Both the position numbers and the translations under genes were made by a program. DNA of 64,000 bases from positions 11,069 through 75,068 of the forward strand of contig DATEOF010000101.1 in the NCBI GenBank assembly GCA_035274465.1. The letters are read 5' to 3'. Below are positions 16,939-25,023 of this stretch, piece after piece. Each line of letters begins with the position of its first letter. Positions within the stretch are counted from its first letter, which is position 1. The DNA is from JADGRF01 sp035274465. GTDB taxonomy: Bacteria > Myxococcota_A > Polyangia > Polyangiales > JAFGIB01. The notes under the pieces are model-generated. The model saw nothing but the letters and a program-made list of their open reading frames with translations. It did not search any database and was not told the DNA's origin.

Positions 16939-18306
16939 CTACTTCGCCAGCGCGACCTTGGGCTCCGTGCAGTTGCCGCAGAGCCACGGGTACGTCCAGT
17001 CGGCCACCTTCTTCGCGCTGTCCGGCACGAACGGGCTCCAGGGCATCGCGCGCACCGGGCCTGGGGTCTTCCAGACGATCTGGAACTGGCCGTTGGCCTG
17101 GACCTCGCCGATGAAGACGGGCTTGTGCAGGTGGTGATTCTTCTCGTCCATCTTCATGTCGAAGCCCGACGGCGCCTTGACCGACTGGCCGGCGACCGCC
17201 TGACGCACCGCGTCGACGTCGGTCGTGCCGGACTGAGCGACCGCTTGCGCCCACATCTTGATGCCGACGTACGTGGCCTCCATCGGGTCGTTGGTCACGC
17301 GCTTGTCGCCGCCAGGCAGGTTGTGCTTGGTGACGTACGCCTTCCACTTCGCGATGAAGTCTTTGTTCTCGGGCGTGTCGATCGACATGAAGTAGTTCCA
17401 CGCGGCCAGCTGGCCGACGAGCGGCGTGGTGTCGATGCCGCGCAGCTCTTCCTCACCGACCGAGAACGCGACCACCGGGATGTCTTCGGCCTTGATGCCC
17501 TGGTTGCCGAGCTCCTTGTAGAACGGCACGTTCGAGTCGCCGTTGATGGTCGAGACCACCGCAGTGCGCTTGCCTGCCGCGAACTTCTTCACGTCGGCGA
17601 TGATGGTTTGGTAGTCGGTGTGGCCGAATGGCGTGTACTTCTCCATGATGTCGGCCTCGGCGACACCCTTGCTCTGCAGGAAGTAGCGCAGGATCTTGTT
17701 GGTCGTTCGCGGATACACGTAGTCGGTGCCGAGGAGCACGAAGCGCTTGGCCTCACCACCGTCCTTGCTCATCAGGTATTCGACCGCCGGGATCGCCTGC
17801 TGGTTCGGAGCCGCGCCGGTGTAGAAGACGTTGTACGACGACTCTTCACCCTCGTACTGCACCGGGTAGAACAGGAGCCCGTTCAGCTCTTCGTAGACCG
17901 GCAAGACCGACTTGCGCGACACGCTGGTCCAACAACCGAACGTCACCGCAACCTTGTCCTTGGTCAGCAGCTCGCGTGCTTTCTCGGCGAACAGCGGCCA
18001 GTTCGAGGCCGGGTCCACGACCACCGGCTCGAGCTTGCGACCCAGGAGACCACCCTTCTCGTTGATCTCCTCGATGGTCATGAGAGCCACGTCTTTGAGC
18101 GACGTCTCGCTGATCGCCATCGTCCCGGAGAGCGAGTGCAGGATGCCGACCTTGATTGGGCCGGTGTCTGCTGGTTTGGCCGCTTCCGCCGCAGGCGCTG
18201 GGGCTGGGGCAGCTGGGGCCGGGGCTGTCTCCTCGGCTGGTTTGGGGGTACAGGCCGATACGAGGGCAAGCAGGGTTCCGCACAACAACGTGACTGTTTT
18301 GTTCAT
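16939..18306 (-). CDS. urtA: Urea ABC transporter substrate-binding lipoprotein UrtA
   Basis: A 455-aa periplasmic urea-binding protein. Lipobox LVSAC-T (Cys19), then a Pro/Ala linker (about 22-45). The mature domain carries strong UrtA features: IKVGILHSLSGTMAISETSL, VTFGCWTSVSRKSVLPVYEE, LLFYPVQYEGEESS and FVLLGTDYVYPRTTNKILR. GGAGGA lies just before the ATG. First gene of urtABCDE-ureD. As a lipoprotein rather than a free periplasmic protein it would stay tethered near UrtBC. Confidence 0.95.
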   Translation of the reverse strand: MNKTVTLLCGTLLALVSACTPKPAEETAPAPAAPAPAPAAEAAKPADTGPIKVGILHSLSGTMAISETSLKDVALMTIEEINEKGGLLGRKLEPVVVDPASNWPLFAEKARELLTKDKVAVTFGCWTSVSRKSVLPVYEELNGLLFYPVQYEGEESSYNVFYTGAAPNQQAIPAVEYLMSKDGGEAKRFVLLGTDYVYPRTTNKILRYFLQSKGVAEADIMEKYTPFGHTDYQTIIADVKKFAAGKRTAVVSTINGDSNVPFYKELGNQGIKAEDIPVVAFSVGEEELRGIDTTPLVGQLAAWNYFMSIDTPENKDFIAKWKAYVTKHNLPGGDKRVTNDPMEATYVGIKMWAQAVAQSGTTDVDAVRQAVAGQSVKAPSGFDMKMDEKNHHLHKPVFIGEVQANGQFQIVWKTPGPVRAMPWSPFVPDSAKKVADWTYPWLCGNCTEPKVALAK

Positions 18307-18395
18307 GACTCCTCCATAAGGGTCTCAAGAGTCACAGCGAGCCTGCTCAGCCCGTGTTTCGCATCTGTATCGGAGGAGTTAATTGTGCATCTAAA

Positions 18396-18459
18396 GGCCT
18401 GTAGATTGGCGCAGTGGTTCAAACTCGCTAGCAGCGGTTTGAAAGCCGGTATACAGGCC
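18396..18459. promoter_or_regulatory. Nested inverted repeat upstream of urtA (candidate leader RNA or operator)
   Basis: Outer arms GGCCTGTA (18396-18403) and TACAGGCC (18452-18459) enclose a hairpin whose arms TTCAAAC (18418-18424) and GTTTGAA (18437-18443) continue inward as CGCT/AGCG around an AGC loop. Read toward urtA it ends about 90 nt before the start codon, within a plausible 5' leader. No known riboswitch core was matched by eye. The gap to the divergent gene at 18572 is 265 bp. Confidence 0.5.
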
Positions 18460-18571
18460 CGCGAGATCGGCTATGTGTCCACCACGACTCAGGGTCGAGC
18501 GCTATGTTTCGATTGAAGGCAGTTGATCACCCCTCCCTAATTGAGGTCCCAGGGCCCTCGGAGCGTCACCC

Positions 18572-19126
18572 GTGATCCGCAAGCGCTTGCGTACCGTCGG
18601 CACCCCGCAGACCGCCCTGGGTCTGCACACGATCATGGACCGCGCGCTCGCCGCGGAGCATGGCGCCAAGTACGTGCACCTCACCGTGTTCGCGATCGAC
18701 ATCGATCGCGTCTACTGGCTCGAGCCCGAGCGCGCCGACCTGCCGTTCGGCTGGGAAGTGTTCCTGTGCGAATACCAGCTGCTCGCGGACTTCGATCAAC
18801 AGAGTGCTGCCGATCGCGAGTTGATCGCTGCGATCTGCGCGCATGTACTCGAACAACCACCTGGAGAACCACCGCTCGGTGGTCAGATCGTATTCGCGGT
18901 GCACGACGCGGTCGCGCACGCACGACTCGATCAAGAGCTGTCGGCGTTGTTCCGCAGCTGGAACAAGGCGCCCAAAGATCTCGAGGAGAGCCTTTCGCAG
19001 CTGTGGCAGGCGCCACGCGACAACGCGCGCAAGCTCGCCGAGCATTGTCTGCGTGCCTCACTCACACCGCCGCTGGCAGCTCCCACGCGCGAGGCGCTCG
19101 AGCTCATGCTGGCGCCCTCGTCCTGA
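18572..19126 (+). CDS. Hypothetical protein, cytoplasmic
   Basis: A 184-aa soluble-looking protein with no signal peptide or membrane segment and no family recognised. GTG start with GGAG 8 nt upstream. The middle (YVHLTVFAIDIDRVYWLEPE) is beta-rich and the C-terminal 90 residues are helical. Divergent from urtA and 60 bp upstream of lgt on the same strand, so possibly co-transcribed with it. Function unknown. Confidence 0.55.
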   Translation: MIRKRLRTVGTPQTALGLHTIMDRALAAEHGAKYVHLTVFAIDIDRVYWLEPERADLPFGWEVFLCEYQLLADFDQQSAADRELIAAICAHVLEQPPGEPPLGGQIVFAVHDAVAHARLDQELSALFRSWNKAPKDLEESLSQLWQAPRDNARKLAEHCLRASLTPPLAAPTREALELMLAPSS

Positions 19127-19186
19127 CTTTTCGCGTTTGTCGCGGCCGGCTTGACCGATCGCGCACGCGTGCCGCATGACTGCTCG

Positions 19187-20071
19187 ATGCATCCGGTCTT
19201 GTTCGAGCTCCCGACTCCGTGGGGGCCGCAACCGATCTATTCGTACGGCGTCATGCTCGGCGTCTCGCTGATCGTCGGCTGGCAAGTCCTGATGGTGCTC
19301 GGCAAACGAGCCGGGCTGAGCGCGGACCTGCTCGGCGACCTGTACCTCACCGCAGCCATCTCCGGCTTGATTGGGGCACGCGCATTGTACGTCTGGGTCA
19401 ATCGCGAGGAGTTCACGTCGTTCGTCCAGTGGTTCGACCTGCGCGGCGGCGGGCTGGTCGCGTACGGAGGCTTCCTGGGCGGCTTCCTGGGCACAGCCAT
19501 CCATGCGCGCTGGAAGCAGGTCTCGCTGCTGCGCGTGGGCGACGCCGCCACCCCTGCCCTCGCGCTGGGCCTCTTCTTCACCCGCATCGGCTGCTACCTC
19601 TACGGCTGCGACTTCGGCGCGCGCCTGTCCGACGCTGCACCCGGCTGGCTGGCCCGCCTGGGGCGCTTCCCCCAGTGGGATGAAGACGAGCTCGGCCTGC
19701 ACGGCTCGCCGGCCTTCCTGCACCACGTCGACGCCTACGGCCTGCTGCGCGACCAACCCTTCTCCTTCCCCGTCCACCCCGTCCAGCTCTACGAAGCCGC
19801 CTTCGGCCTGCTGCTGGCAGCGGCAGCCTTCGCGCTGGTGCGCCGGCCCAAGTTCGACGGACAGACCCTGCTCTCGTTCGCGATGGCCTACGGCATCGGC
19901 CGCTACCTGCTCGAGTACATCCGAGACGATCCCGAACGAGGCAGCGTCCTGGGCTTCTCGACGTCCCAGTTCATCTCACTGCTACTCGTGCCGGCAGCCG
20001 CCGTGGGCTACAGCCTGCTCCGCAAGCGAGCCCCGACCACGATCGTGCGCAACTCGATCCCGAGCAGCTAG
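19187..20071 (+). CDS. lgt: Prolipoprotein diacylglyceryl transferase Lgt
   Basis: A 294-aa integral membrane enzyme that transfers diacylglycerol from phosphatidylglycerol to the lipobox Cys of prolipoproteins. Seven predicted helices. Family landmarks: SYGVMLGVSLIVGW, RGGGLVAYGGFLGG, a variant of the GRxGNFxNGE block (TRIGCYLYGCDFG), HPVQLYEA and a C-terminal GIGRYLLEYIRDDPERG. The ATG at 19187 is preferred over an upstream in-frame TTG at 19151 because family alignment begins there. Likely the housekeeping copy or one of several, fitting the many lipoproteins here. Confidence 0.9.
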   Translation: MHPVLFELPTPWGPQPIYSYGVMLGVSLIVGWQVLMVLGKRAGLSADLLGDLYLTAAISGLIGARALYVWVNREEFTSFVQWFDLRGGGLVAYGGFLGGFLGTAIHARWKQVSLLRVGDAATPALALGLFFTRIGCYLYGCDFGARLSDAAPGWLARLGRFPQWDEDELGLHGSPAFLHHVDAYGLLRDQPFSFPVHPVQLYEAAFGLLLAAAAFALVRRPKFDGQTLLSFAMAYGIGRYLLEYIRDDPERGSVLGFSTSQFISLLLVPAAAVGYSLLRKRAPTTIVRNSIPSS

Positions 20072-20073
20072 CG

Positions 20074-20484
20074 ATGCGTCGGCTGACGGCTGTGCTGGCG
20101 TGCGGACTGATGAGTGGCTGTTCCTTCTTGTTTACGTCGTCTCCGCCCGCGCATGTCACTCGCGACACAGCGCTCGATTGCACGACGAGCTATTTGGCGC
20201 CGGTGATCGACACGGGCCTGGCCGTCTACGGCGGAGTTAGTGTCGCTCGCGCGTACAAAGCGTTCGACGCCCCGGCGATCTGGGCAGCCGGAGTGATAGT
20301 TGCCGCAGCGTGGACAGTGCTGGAGGCTGCCTCCGCCGGCTACGGATACGTCGTCGTCTCCGACTGCGCTGATGCGCGTGAGGAGCGCGACCGGTTGATC
20401 GAGCTCGAAGAGCATCGCCGCAACCCAGACCGGCCGCCCCCACCGCCTCAGCCTCCGCTAGCCGGTACGCAATTCGAACCGTAG
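20074..20484 (+). CDS. Small lipoprotein, unknown function
   Basis: A 136-aa lipoprotein: signal peptide with lipobox GLMSGC-S, two hydrophobic stretches (about 47-70 and 70-90) that may cross or pack on the membrane, a charged segment and a Pro-rich tail. Starts 2 bp after the lgt stop, so it is likely co-transcribed with the enzyme that lipidates it. No family recognised. Confidence 0.6.
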   Translation: MRRLTAVLACGLMSGCSFLFTSSPPAHVTRDTALDCTTSYLAPVIDTGLAVYGGVSVARAYKAFDAPAIWAAGVIVAAAWTVLEAASAGYGYVVVSDCADAREERDRLIELEEHRRNPDRPPPPPQPPLAGTQFEP

Positions 20485-20486
20485 AC

Positions 20487-21446
20487 TCAACGCCCACGCT
20501 CCTTCTGCGCGGTCACCGGCGCCCTCGGCTTGCCGCCGAGCGCTTGCTTCGCGGCCTCCAGCACGTGCAACACGCGCGGCGAGGTGTCACCCAGGCCGAG
20601 CTCCACGTCCGGTTGCTTCTCCAGCATGATCTTGAACGCCTCGGTCGCCAGGTCCTCGCGATCCAGCGCGATGTACGCGGTACCCAACTCGCGTTCGATC
20701 GTGACCACCTGGTTGCCGGTCAGCTGCCCCATGCCGAGCAAGCGATTGGCCATCGACACCGCTTCGACGTAGCGCCCGCGCTGGACGTGTTCGCGCAGCT
20801 TCGGCAGGTCCTCGTTGACCGCCATCTGCTTGTCGCGCGCCTCGCCTTCGAGCGCGCACGTCAGGCCCTGGGACTGGGCGATCTTCTTGCCCTGCGCGGA
20901 CAGCGTCAGGTTCGCGACCGGCACGAGCAGGATCACGGTGCGCGGGACCTTGGGCGTCTTGATGCCGTTGAAGCGCTGCAGCATCTTGATCCACTTGGGG
21001 GAGCCGTCGCCAAAGTCTTTGGCCGCCTGCCGCACGGGGTCGTGGATCCCGCTGTAACGTAGCGGGTGCGGGATCAAGATCTCCGCGCCGACATCCGGCT
21101 GCTTGCCCGCGAAGCTGGCGTTCGCATCGACCAGCGCGAATGCCCGCCGCACGTCCCCGTAGTAGCGCTCGGCGAGCTCGGCCCACGTCTCACCCGCCTG
21201 CACGCGGTGGTAGCGCACGAGCGGGATGGTCAAACGCAACCCCACCACGATCGACGAGCTGTTCTCCCCGCCCAGCCCGTTCTCCATGACCAGCGCGTTC
21301 TCGCGCTTGTTGTCGCCGTAGTAGAGCTCGGCGATCGAGGCCAGCGTCTCGGAAGGCCGCACCACGTGCACGAGCGACTGCTGCGCAGCGAGCGGAGCCG
21401 CGTGCCCTGCGAACACGATGAGCGCGAGCAACCCGAGTGTCCTCAT
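20487..21446 (-). CDS. Double-LysM periplasmic protein with TPR-like C-terminus
   Basis: A 319-aa exported protein. After a signal peptide (ends PLAAQQ) come two LysM-type domains (HVVRPSETLASIAELYYGD and YHRVQAGETWAELAERYYGD), which bind peptidoglycan glycans, then a domain of about 150 residues ending in helical repeats (GRYVEAVSMANRLLGMG, TAYIALDREDLATEAFKIML) reminiscent of TPRs. ATG overlaps the stop of the upstream kinase gene (ATGA). The link to a membrane kinase suggests a cell-wall sensing or assembly role; this is inference from context. Confidence 0.8.
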   Translation of the reverse strand: MRTLGLLALIVFAGHAAPLAAQQSLVHVVRPSETLASIAELYYGDNKRENALVMENGLGGENSSSIVVGLRLTIPLVRYHRVQAGETWAELAERYYGDVRRAFALVDANASFAGKQPDVGAEILIPHPLRYSGIHDPVRQAAKDFGDGSPKWIKMLQRFNGIKTPKVPRTVILLVPVANLTLSAQGKKIAQSQGLTCALEGEARDKQMAVNEDLPKLREHVQRGRYVEAVSMANRLLGMGQLTGNQVVTIERELGTAYIALDREDLATEAFKIMLEKQPDVELGLGDTSPRVLHVLEAAKQALGGKPRAPVTAQKERGR

Positions 21447-22777
21447 CGAGCTGCCGGACCCCGCGTGGCCGCGTGCGTGTGTTTGGGCGCCAGCACCGCG
21501 TGCACCAGCTGCGTCTCGCCCGAACGTACGACGACTTCGGCCGTCTGCTCGGCGTAGAACGGATTCACGAACTTGACGTAGTGCTTGCCGGGCGCAAGCG
21601 GGATGCGCATCGCCGCCGGCGTGGTCAGCGCGAGCTCGCCGTCGATGAACACGTCCGCCCAGGGCTCGGCGATCACGCGCACGTACCCGGCGCGCGACAG
21701 CGACGCGGGCGAGTTGGACTCCTCGATCGTCACTCCGCCCGCGAGCCGGCCCGCCGACGCCTGAATCGCCCCACCGCCCAGCACCGCGCACGCCAGCAAG
21801 CTGGAGAACGCCAGCATCGAGCTGCGCAAGAGCGTCCGGTCGCGCGGCGAGGAGCGCGGCACGCGGGTCAGGCTGGCGGTGAGCGTGGCGTCGGCTTGCG
21901 CGCGATCGATCACGCCGAGATCGAGCAAGTACAACACCAGGTGCGCGTTGTGGTTGATGTTCACGCGCCCGGCCAGGAACTCCATCAGGTCGTCGATCAG
22001 GATCTGCGTGCTCGGGTAGCGATTGCCCGGCAGCTTCTCCATGCAGCGCGCCAGGATGCGCTCCATGCTGCTGGGCATGCTGCTCACGATGCGCCGCGGA
22101 TTGGTGTAGCGGTCGAGTCGGATCTTCTGCATCACGGTGCGCGACTCGTCCTCGATGAACGGTTTTCGCCCGGTGATGCACTGATACATCATGATGCCCA
22201 GCGAGAAGATGTCGCTGCGGAAGTCGAGCTTGTCGCCCAGGATCTGCTCCGGGCTCATGTAGCTCGGTGTGCCCACACCGGTACCCGCCTCGGTCAAGTC
22301 GGTGAGCGCGTGATCGCGCGCGATGCCGAAGTCCATCAGTTTCACCTCGCCGCTGTGCGAGATGATGACGTTGGCCGGCTTGATGTCGCGGTGGATGATG
22401 CCCCGGAAGTGCGCGTAGTCGAGCGCGCGGGCGACCTGCAACGCGATGATGGCCGCGGCCTCCACCGGCAGGCGCCCGCTGAGCTGCAGCAGGTCGTACA
22501 GGTCGATCCCCTGTACGTACTCCATCACGATGTACATCGAGCCCCCGTCTTTGACGAAGTCGTAGACGTGCAAGATGTTCTCGTGCTGCAGCGAGGCCAT
22601 GAAGCGGGCCTCGCGCTCGAAGCGCACCGCGAACTGGCTGTCGAGCGCGATCGAGGGCTTGAGCGCCTTGATCGCGACGACGCGTTCGAGCGGCTCCTGG
22701 ATGGCCTTGTAAATGACGGCCATGCCACCGCTGCCGATCTCACCGACAACACGACAGCTGCCAACTCGATCGAGCAT
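21443..22777 (-). CDS. Hanks-type Ser/Thr protein kinase with PEGA domain
   Basis: A 444-aa membrane kinase. Catalytic domain about 8-270 with all key residues: GSGGMAVIYKA glycine loop, VAIKALK lysine, HRDIKPANV catalytic loop, DFGIARD metal-binding loop and GTPSYMSPEQ. A membrane helix near 330 is followed by an extracytoplasmic PEGA-like domain (VRVIAEPWADVFIDGELALT, RIPLAPGKHYVKFVNP). Third gene of a minus-strand operon, overlapping the LysM gene downstream. Substrate unknown; the PEGA domain and LysM partner suggest envelope signalling. Confidence 0.93.
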   Translation of the reverse strand: MLDRVGSCRVVGEIGSGGMAVIYKAIQEPLERVVAIKALKPSIALDSQFAVRFEREARFMASLQHENILHVYDFVKDGGSMYIVMEYVQGIDLYDLLQLSGRLPVEAAAIIALQVARALDYAHFRGIIHRDIKPANVIISHSGEVKLMDFGIARDHALTDLTEAGTGVGTPSYMSPEQILGDKLDFRSDIFSLGIMMYQCITGRKPFIEDESRTVMQKIRLDRYTNPRRIVSSMPSSMERILARCMEKLPGNRYPSTQILIDDLMEFLAGRVNINHNAHLVLYLLDLGVIDRAQADATLTASLTRVPRSSPRDRTLLRSSMLAFSSLLACAVLGGGAIQASAGRLAGGVTIEESNSPASLSRAGYVRVIAEPWADVFIDGELALTTPAAMRIPLAPGKHYVKFVNPFYAEQTAEVVVRSGETQLVHAVLAPKHTHAATRGPAAR

Positions 22778-22875
22778 CGTGACGAAGGCTAGAAAGCCGC
22801 ATCCCCCCTGTCAAACTCTGAAGGGTGCGAGCGAGCGAGTGCACAGCGGCGTGCGCACAACGCCTTACCCCGCGA

Positions 22876-23994
22876 TCAGTGCAGCTGTTGTTGTTCGAGC
22901 CAGCGGCGAGTAGCCGGGGAGAGCCCTTCCTGGTTCGACGGCACAGCCGGCGCGGGCGCGGGCGGCGCGTAGCGCGGGGGAGCCGCCGCCGGGGCACCAC
23001 CTTGCGCCATCAACCAGCGCTGTGTGGCCGGGGACAGTCCTCCAGAGGACACGGCGGCCGATTCGGCTGGTGCGGCAGCTTGCTGGCGCGAGCTGACATG
23101 CGATGAAGCAGGAGCGGCCGAGGCCGTGGCGGATGCCGGCGTGTTCCACACACTCGCGCTCGCCGCCGCGCTTCCGCCCCAGGCGGATGCAGTGCGCGGC
23201 GCCGCGGCCGGTTCTTCCGCTGGAGGCGGACCGCTCTCGTTCAGCGAAGCCATGAACTCGGCCTCTTCGGCCTGAGCCTGCCTGCGCTCCTCGTCCTTGC
23301 GCTGCTTCTCGGCGGCAGCCAGGCGCTCGGTGACCAGCGTCGCCTGGTGCTCCATCGCCGCCTCGAACGCCTTGCGCTTCTCGCGCGCCAGAACCTGTGC
23401 TGCCTTCAGCTGCGCCACGCGATCGAGCGCGCGCTTCTCCATCACCTGTCGCAAGCGCACGAGCTCCTGCTCGCGAGCCTTGGCCTTCTTGAGCGCCAGC
23501 TCTTCCTGCGCCTCGATCGCACGCTTGGCGCGCTCGCGCGGGCTCAGCCATGGACCCATCGCGGCCCACACCTTCGGCCCCGCGAGCCCCGCGGTCACGT
23601 GGATGTGGCCGGTCAAGTTCGTGCTGGCGATCGTGCGGCCATCGGGCTTCTTCAGCGTGAAGCGCGCGGAGTCGTCCTCGATCGTTCCGTCCAACCAGGC
23701 TTCGATGCCGAGCTCCTCGGACAACTTCAGACGGCCGGCGGGCGACGTCTCGTCGACCTTCAGGCGCTTGGCAGCGAACTGGATGTCTTCGAGCGCCACC
23801 ACCTCGACCTCGTCGTGCTCGGACAACACCTCGAGCACGGCCATGCGCGCGCGCGCCGCCTCGGGCGCTGCAAAGGCTGCGACTGCGATGCGCCTGCCGG
23901 GCTCCCGCTGCTGCTGCTTGGCGTCCGCATGACTCCGTGCCGGCAGCGATGCCGCCAGCATCAGCGCACACGCGAGTATCAAGCCCGGCCTCAT
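22876..23994 (-). CDS. Exported coiled-coil, Pro/Ala-rich protein with repeated C-terminal motif
   Basis: A 372-aa exported protein: signal peptide (1-23), a small alpha/beta domain (about 30-150; RRIAVAAFAAPEAARARMAV), a long charged coiled coil (about 150-245), a low-complexity Pro/Ala/Ser region, and two copies of a short motif, LSPATQRWLMAQ and LSPATRRWLEQQ, the second at the very C-terminus. ATG overlaps the stop of the upstream lipoprotein gene (ATGA) and the kinase gene follows. Possibly a structural partner or substrate of the kinase; no family recognised. Confidence 0.6.
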   Translation of the reverse strand: MRPGLILACALMLAASLPARSHADAKQQQREPGRRIAVAAFAAPEAARARMAVLEVLSEHDEVEVVALEDIQFAAKRLKVDETSPAGRLKLSEELGIEAWLDGTIEDDSARFTLKKPDGRTIASTNLTGHIHVTAGLAGPKVWAAMGPWLSPRERAKRAIEAQEELALKKAKAREQELVRLRQVMEKRALDRVAQLKAAQVLAREKRKAFEAAMEHQATLVTERLAAAEKQRKDEERRQAQAEEAEFMASLNESGPPPAEEPAAAPRTASAWGGSAAASASVWNTPASATASAAPASSHVSSRQQAAAPAESAAVSSGGLSPATQRWLMAQGGAPAAAPPRYAPPAPAPAVPSNQEGLSPATRRWLEQQQLH

Positions 23995-24719
23995 GGCTTC
24001 ACCCACAGCGTCGGATTCTGCCAACCTTTGACGTTCGGGTCGAAGTAGTAAACGAAGCGCTGCAGCTTCTTTTTGCTGAACCCAAACGCCAGCTGACCGT
24101 GCGTCGTGTTGAAGAAGCCCAGGCCCGAGCCGTTGTCGAAGTCCTCGGTCTTCAGGTGCCACTGGCCGAGGAACACCTCCTCGACGCTCTGATCCTTCAG
24201 GACCTGCTCGGCCTTCGCACCGGCCATCAGCGAACCGATCACCGGGCGTTTGGCCCCACCCATCCCCTTGGGTGGCGGCAGGTCGCAGGTGAGTGACAGC
24301 GGGACAAACTTGTTGGCGTTCTCGCGCACACCGTCGAAGCGACAGCCCAGCTCCGTGTACTCCTCGATCTCGTGCACCACGCCGGCTTCGTCGGGCTTCT
24401 CGCTCTTGCGCACGCTGCCCCAGTTGTCGCGCCGCAGCATGACGATGCCCTGGGCCGCATCGCCCTCGGGGTAGATCGGATAGCCGTACACCGTGGGGAA
24501 CACCACGTTGCCGCTGGACGACACCTGCAGGATGGGCGCCTTGCGATCGTCGCGCAGCGCCGTGCTCTCGCGCGGCAACGAGATGTGCACCGGACCGGAT
24601 GCGACCGGCTCCGTGTCCAGCTCGCTCTCTGCGTGCTCGGGCGCGACCTTCTGACCGGCGCACGCGAGCAGGATCCCAGGCAGCAGCAAAAGTCCCAATC
24701 CGCGTCTCGAAGAGTTCAT
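23991..24719 (-). CDS. Lipoprotein, first gene of kinase/LysM operon
   Basis: A 242-aa lipoprotein (lipobox ILLAC-A). The start at 24719 is chosen for the signal peptide; the open frame continues upstream to 24959 but without one. The body is beta-rich with two Cys and ends in a KKLQRFVYYFDPNVKGWQNP segment. No family recognised. Overlaps the next gene by ATGA and is separated from the divergent gene at 25024 by a 304-bp region containing two hairpins. Confidence 0.6.
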   Translation of the reverse strand: MNSSRRGLGLLLLPGILLACAGQKVAPEHAESELDTEPVASGPVHISLPRESTALRDDRKAPILQVSSSGNVVFPTVYGYPIYPEGDAAQGIVMLRRDNWGSVRKSEKPDEAGVVHEIEEYTELGCRFDGVRENANKFVPLSLTCDLPPPKGMGGAKRPVIGSLMAGAKAEQVLKDQSVEEVFLGQWHLKTEDFDNGSGLGFFNTTHGQLAFGFSKKKLQRFVYYFDPNVKGWQNPTLWVKP

Positions 24720-24764
24720 ACGTCCTATCTCCGACCCAAGGGTGCTCAACGGTACTCCACTCGG

Positions 24765-24784
24765 GTGAACGAGCAATCGTTCAC
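24765..24784. promoter_or_regulatory. Perfect 8-bp inverted repeat with GCAA loop
   Basis: GTGAACGA-GCAA-TCGTTCAC: a perfect 8-bp stem closed by a GNRA-type tetraloop, 46 bp upstream of the minus-strand lipoprotein start. As DNA it is a 20-bp operator-like palindrome; as RNA a stable 5'-leader hairpin. Either role is inference. Confidence 0.45.
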
Positions 24785-24797
24785 ATCGAAAGTCCCT

Positions 24798-24819
24798 CCG
24801 AGCCAGCGCGCCGGCTCGG
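24798..24819. promoter_or_regulatory. Second hairpin in divergent region
   Basis: CCGAGCC (24798-24804) and GGCTCGG (24813-24819) form a perfect 7-bp stem with an 8-nt GC-rich loop, 13 bp from the GCAA hairpin. May be a paired regulatory structure; GC-rich stems of this size also arise by chance. Confidence 0.35.
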
Positions 24820-25023
24820 TGAGCCTTCCAGTCTTTCCTAGCGGTTCTCCTGGTAAACGCACTGACGGACAGAGGTAGCCCTGTTTGGGGGACGCACAAA
24901 TCCTTGCCTGTGGATCGCAGCACCTGCAGAAACGCCTCAGATTCTGCGTCACTTCGCACGAGGTATTACCGAATACATCGTGCATGGCGGCCTCGAGCAT
25001 GCCGTTCGTTGGGGGATGCCCTC

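Larger units (their letters stand above)
24720..25023. other. 304-bp divergent intergenic region with two hairpins
   Basis: Separates two divergently transcribed genes. It holds two compact inverted repeats annotated separately and no convincing open frame. Promoters for both genes must lie here, but no -35/-10 pair stood out by eye. Confidence 0.5.

Noticed and set aside
18397..18458. tRNA-like element: 7-bp acceptor-like stem GCCTGTA/TACAGGC with an A-box-like TGGCGCAGTGG
   Set aside because: Only 62 nt, no 5-bp T-arm beside the 3' strand, an impossible 5-nt anticodon loop and no CCA context. Treated as a nested hairpin instead.
18307..18571. Guanidine (ykkC-type) riboswitch upstream of urtA
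   Set aside because: The conserved ykkC core segments and the ACGR loops of the mini-ykkC class are absent on reading the minus strand.
20487..22181. LysM gene starting near 22181
   Set aside because: The first 245 codons are an out-of-frame shadow of the kinase gene; a signal peptide and ATGA overlap place the true start at 21446.
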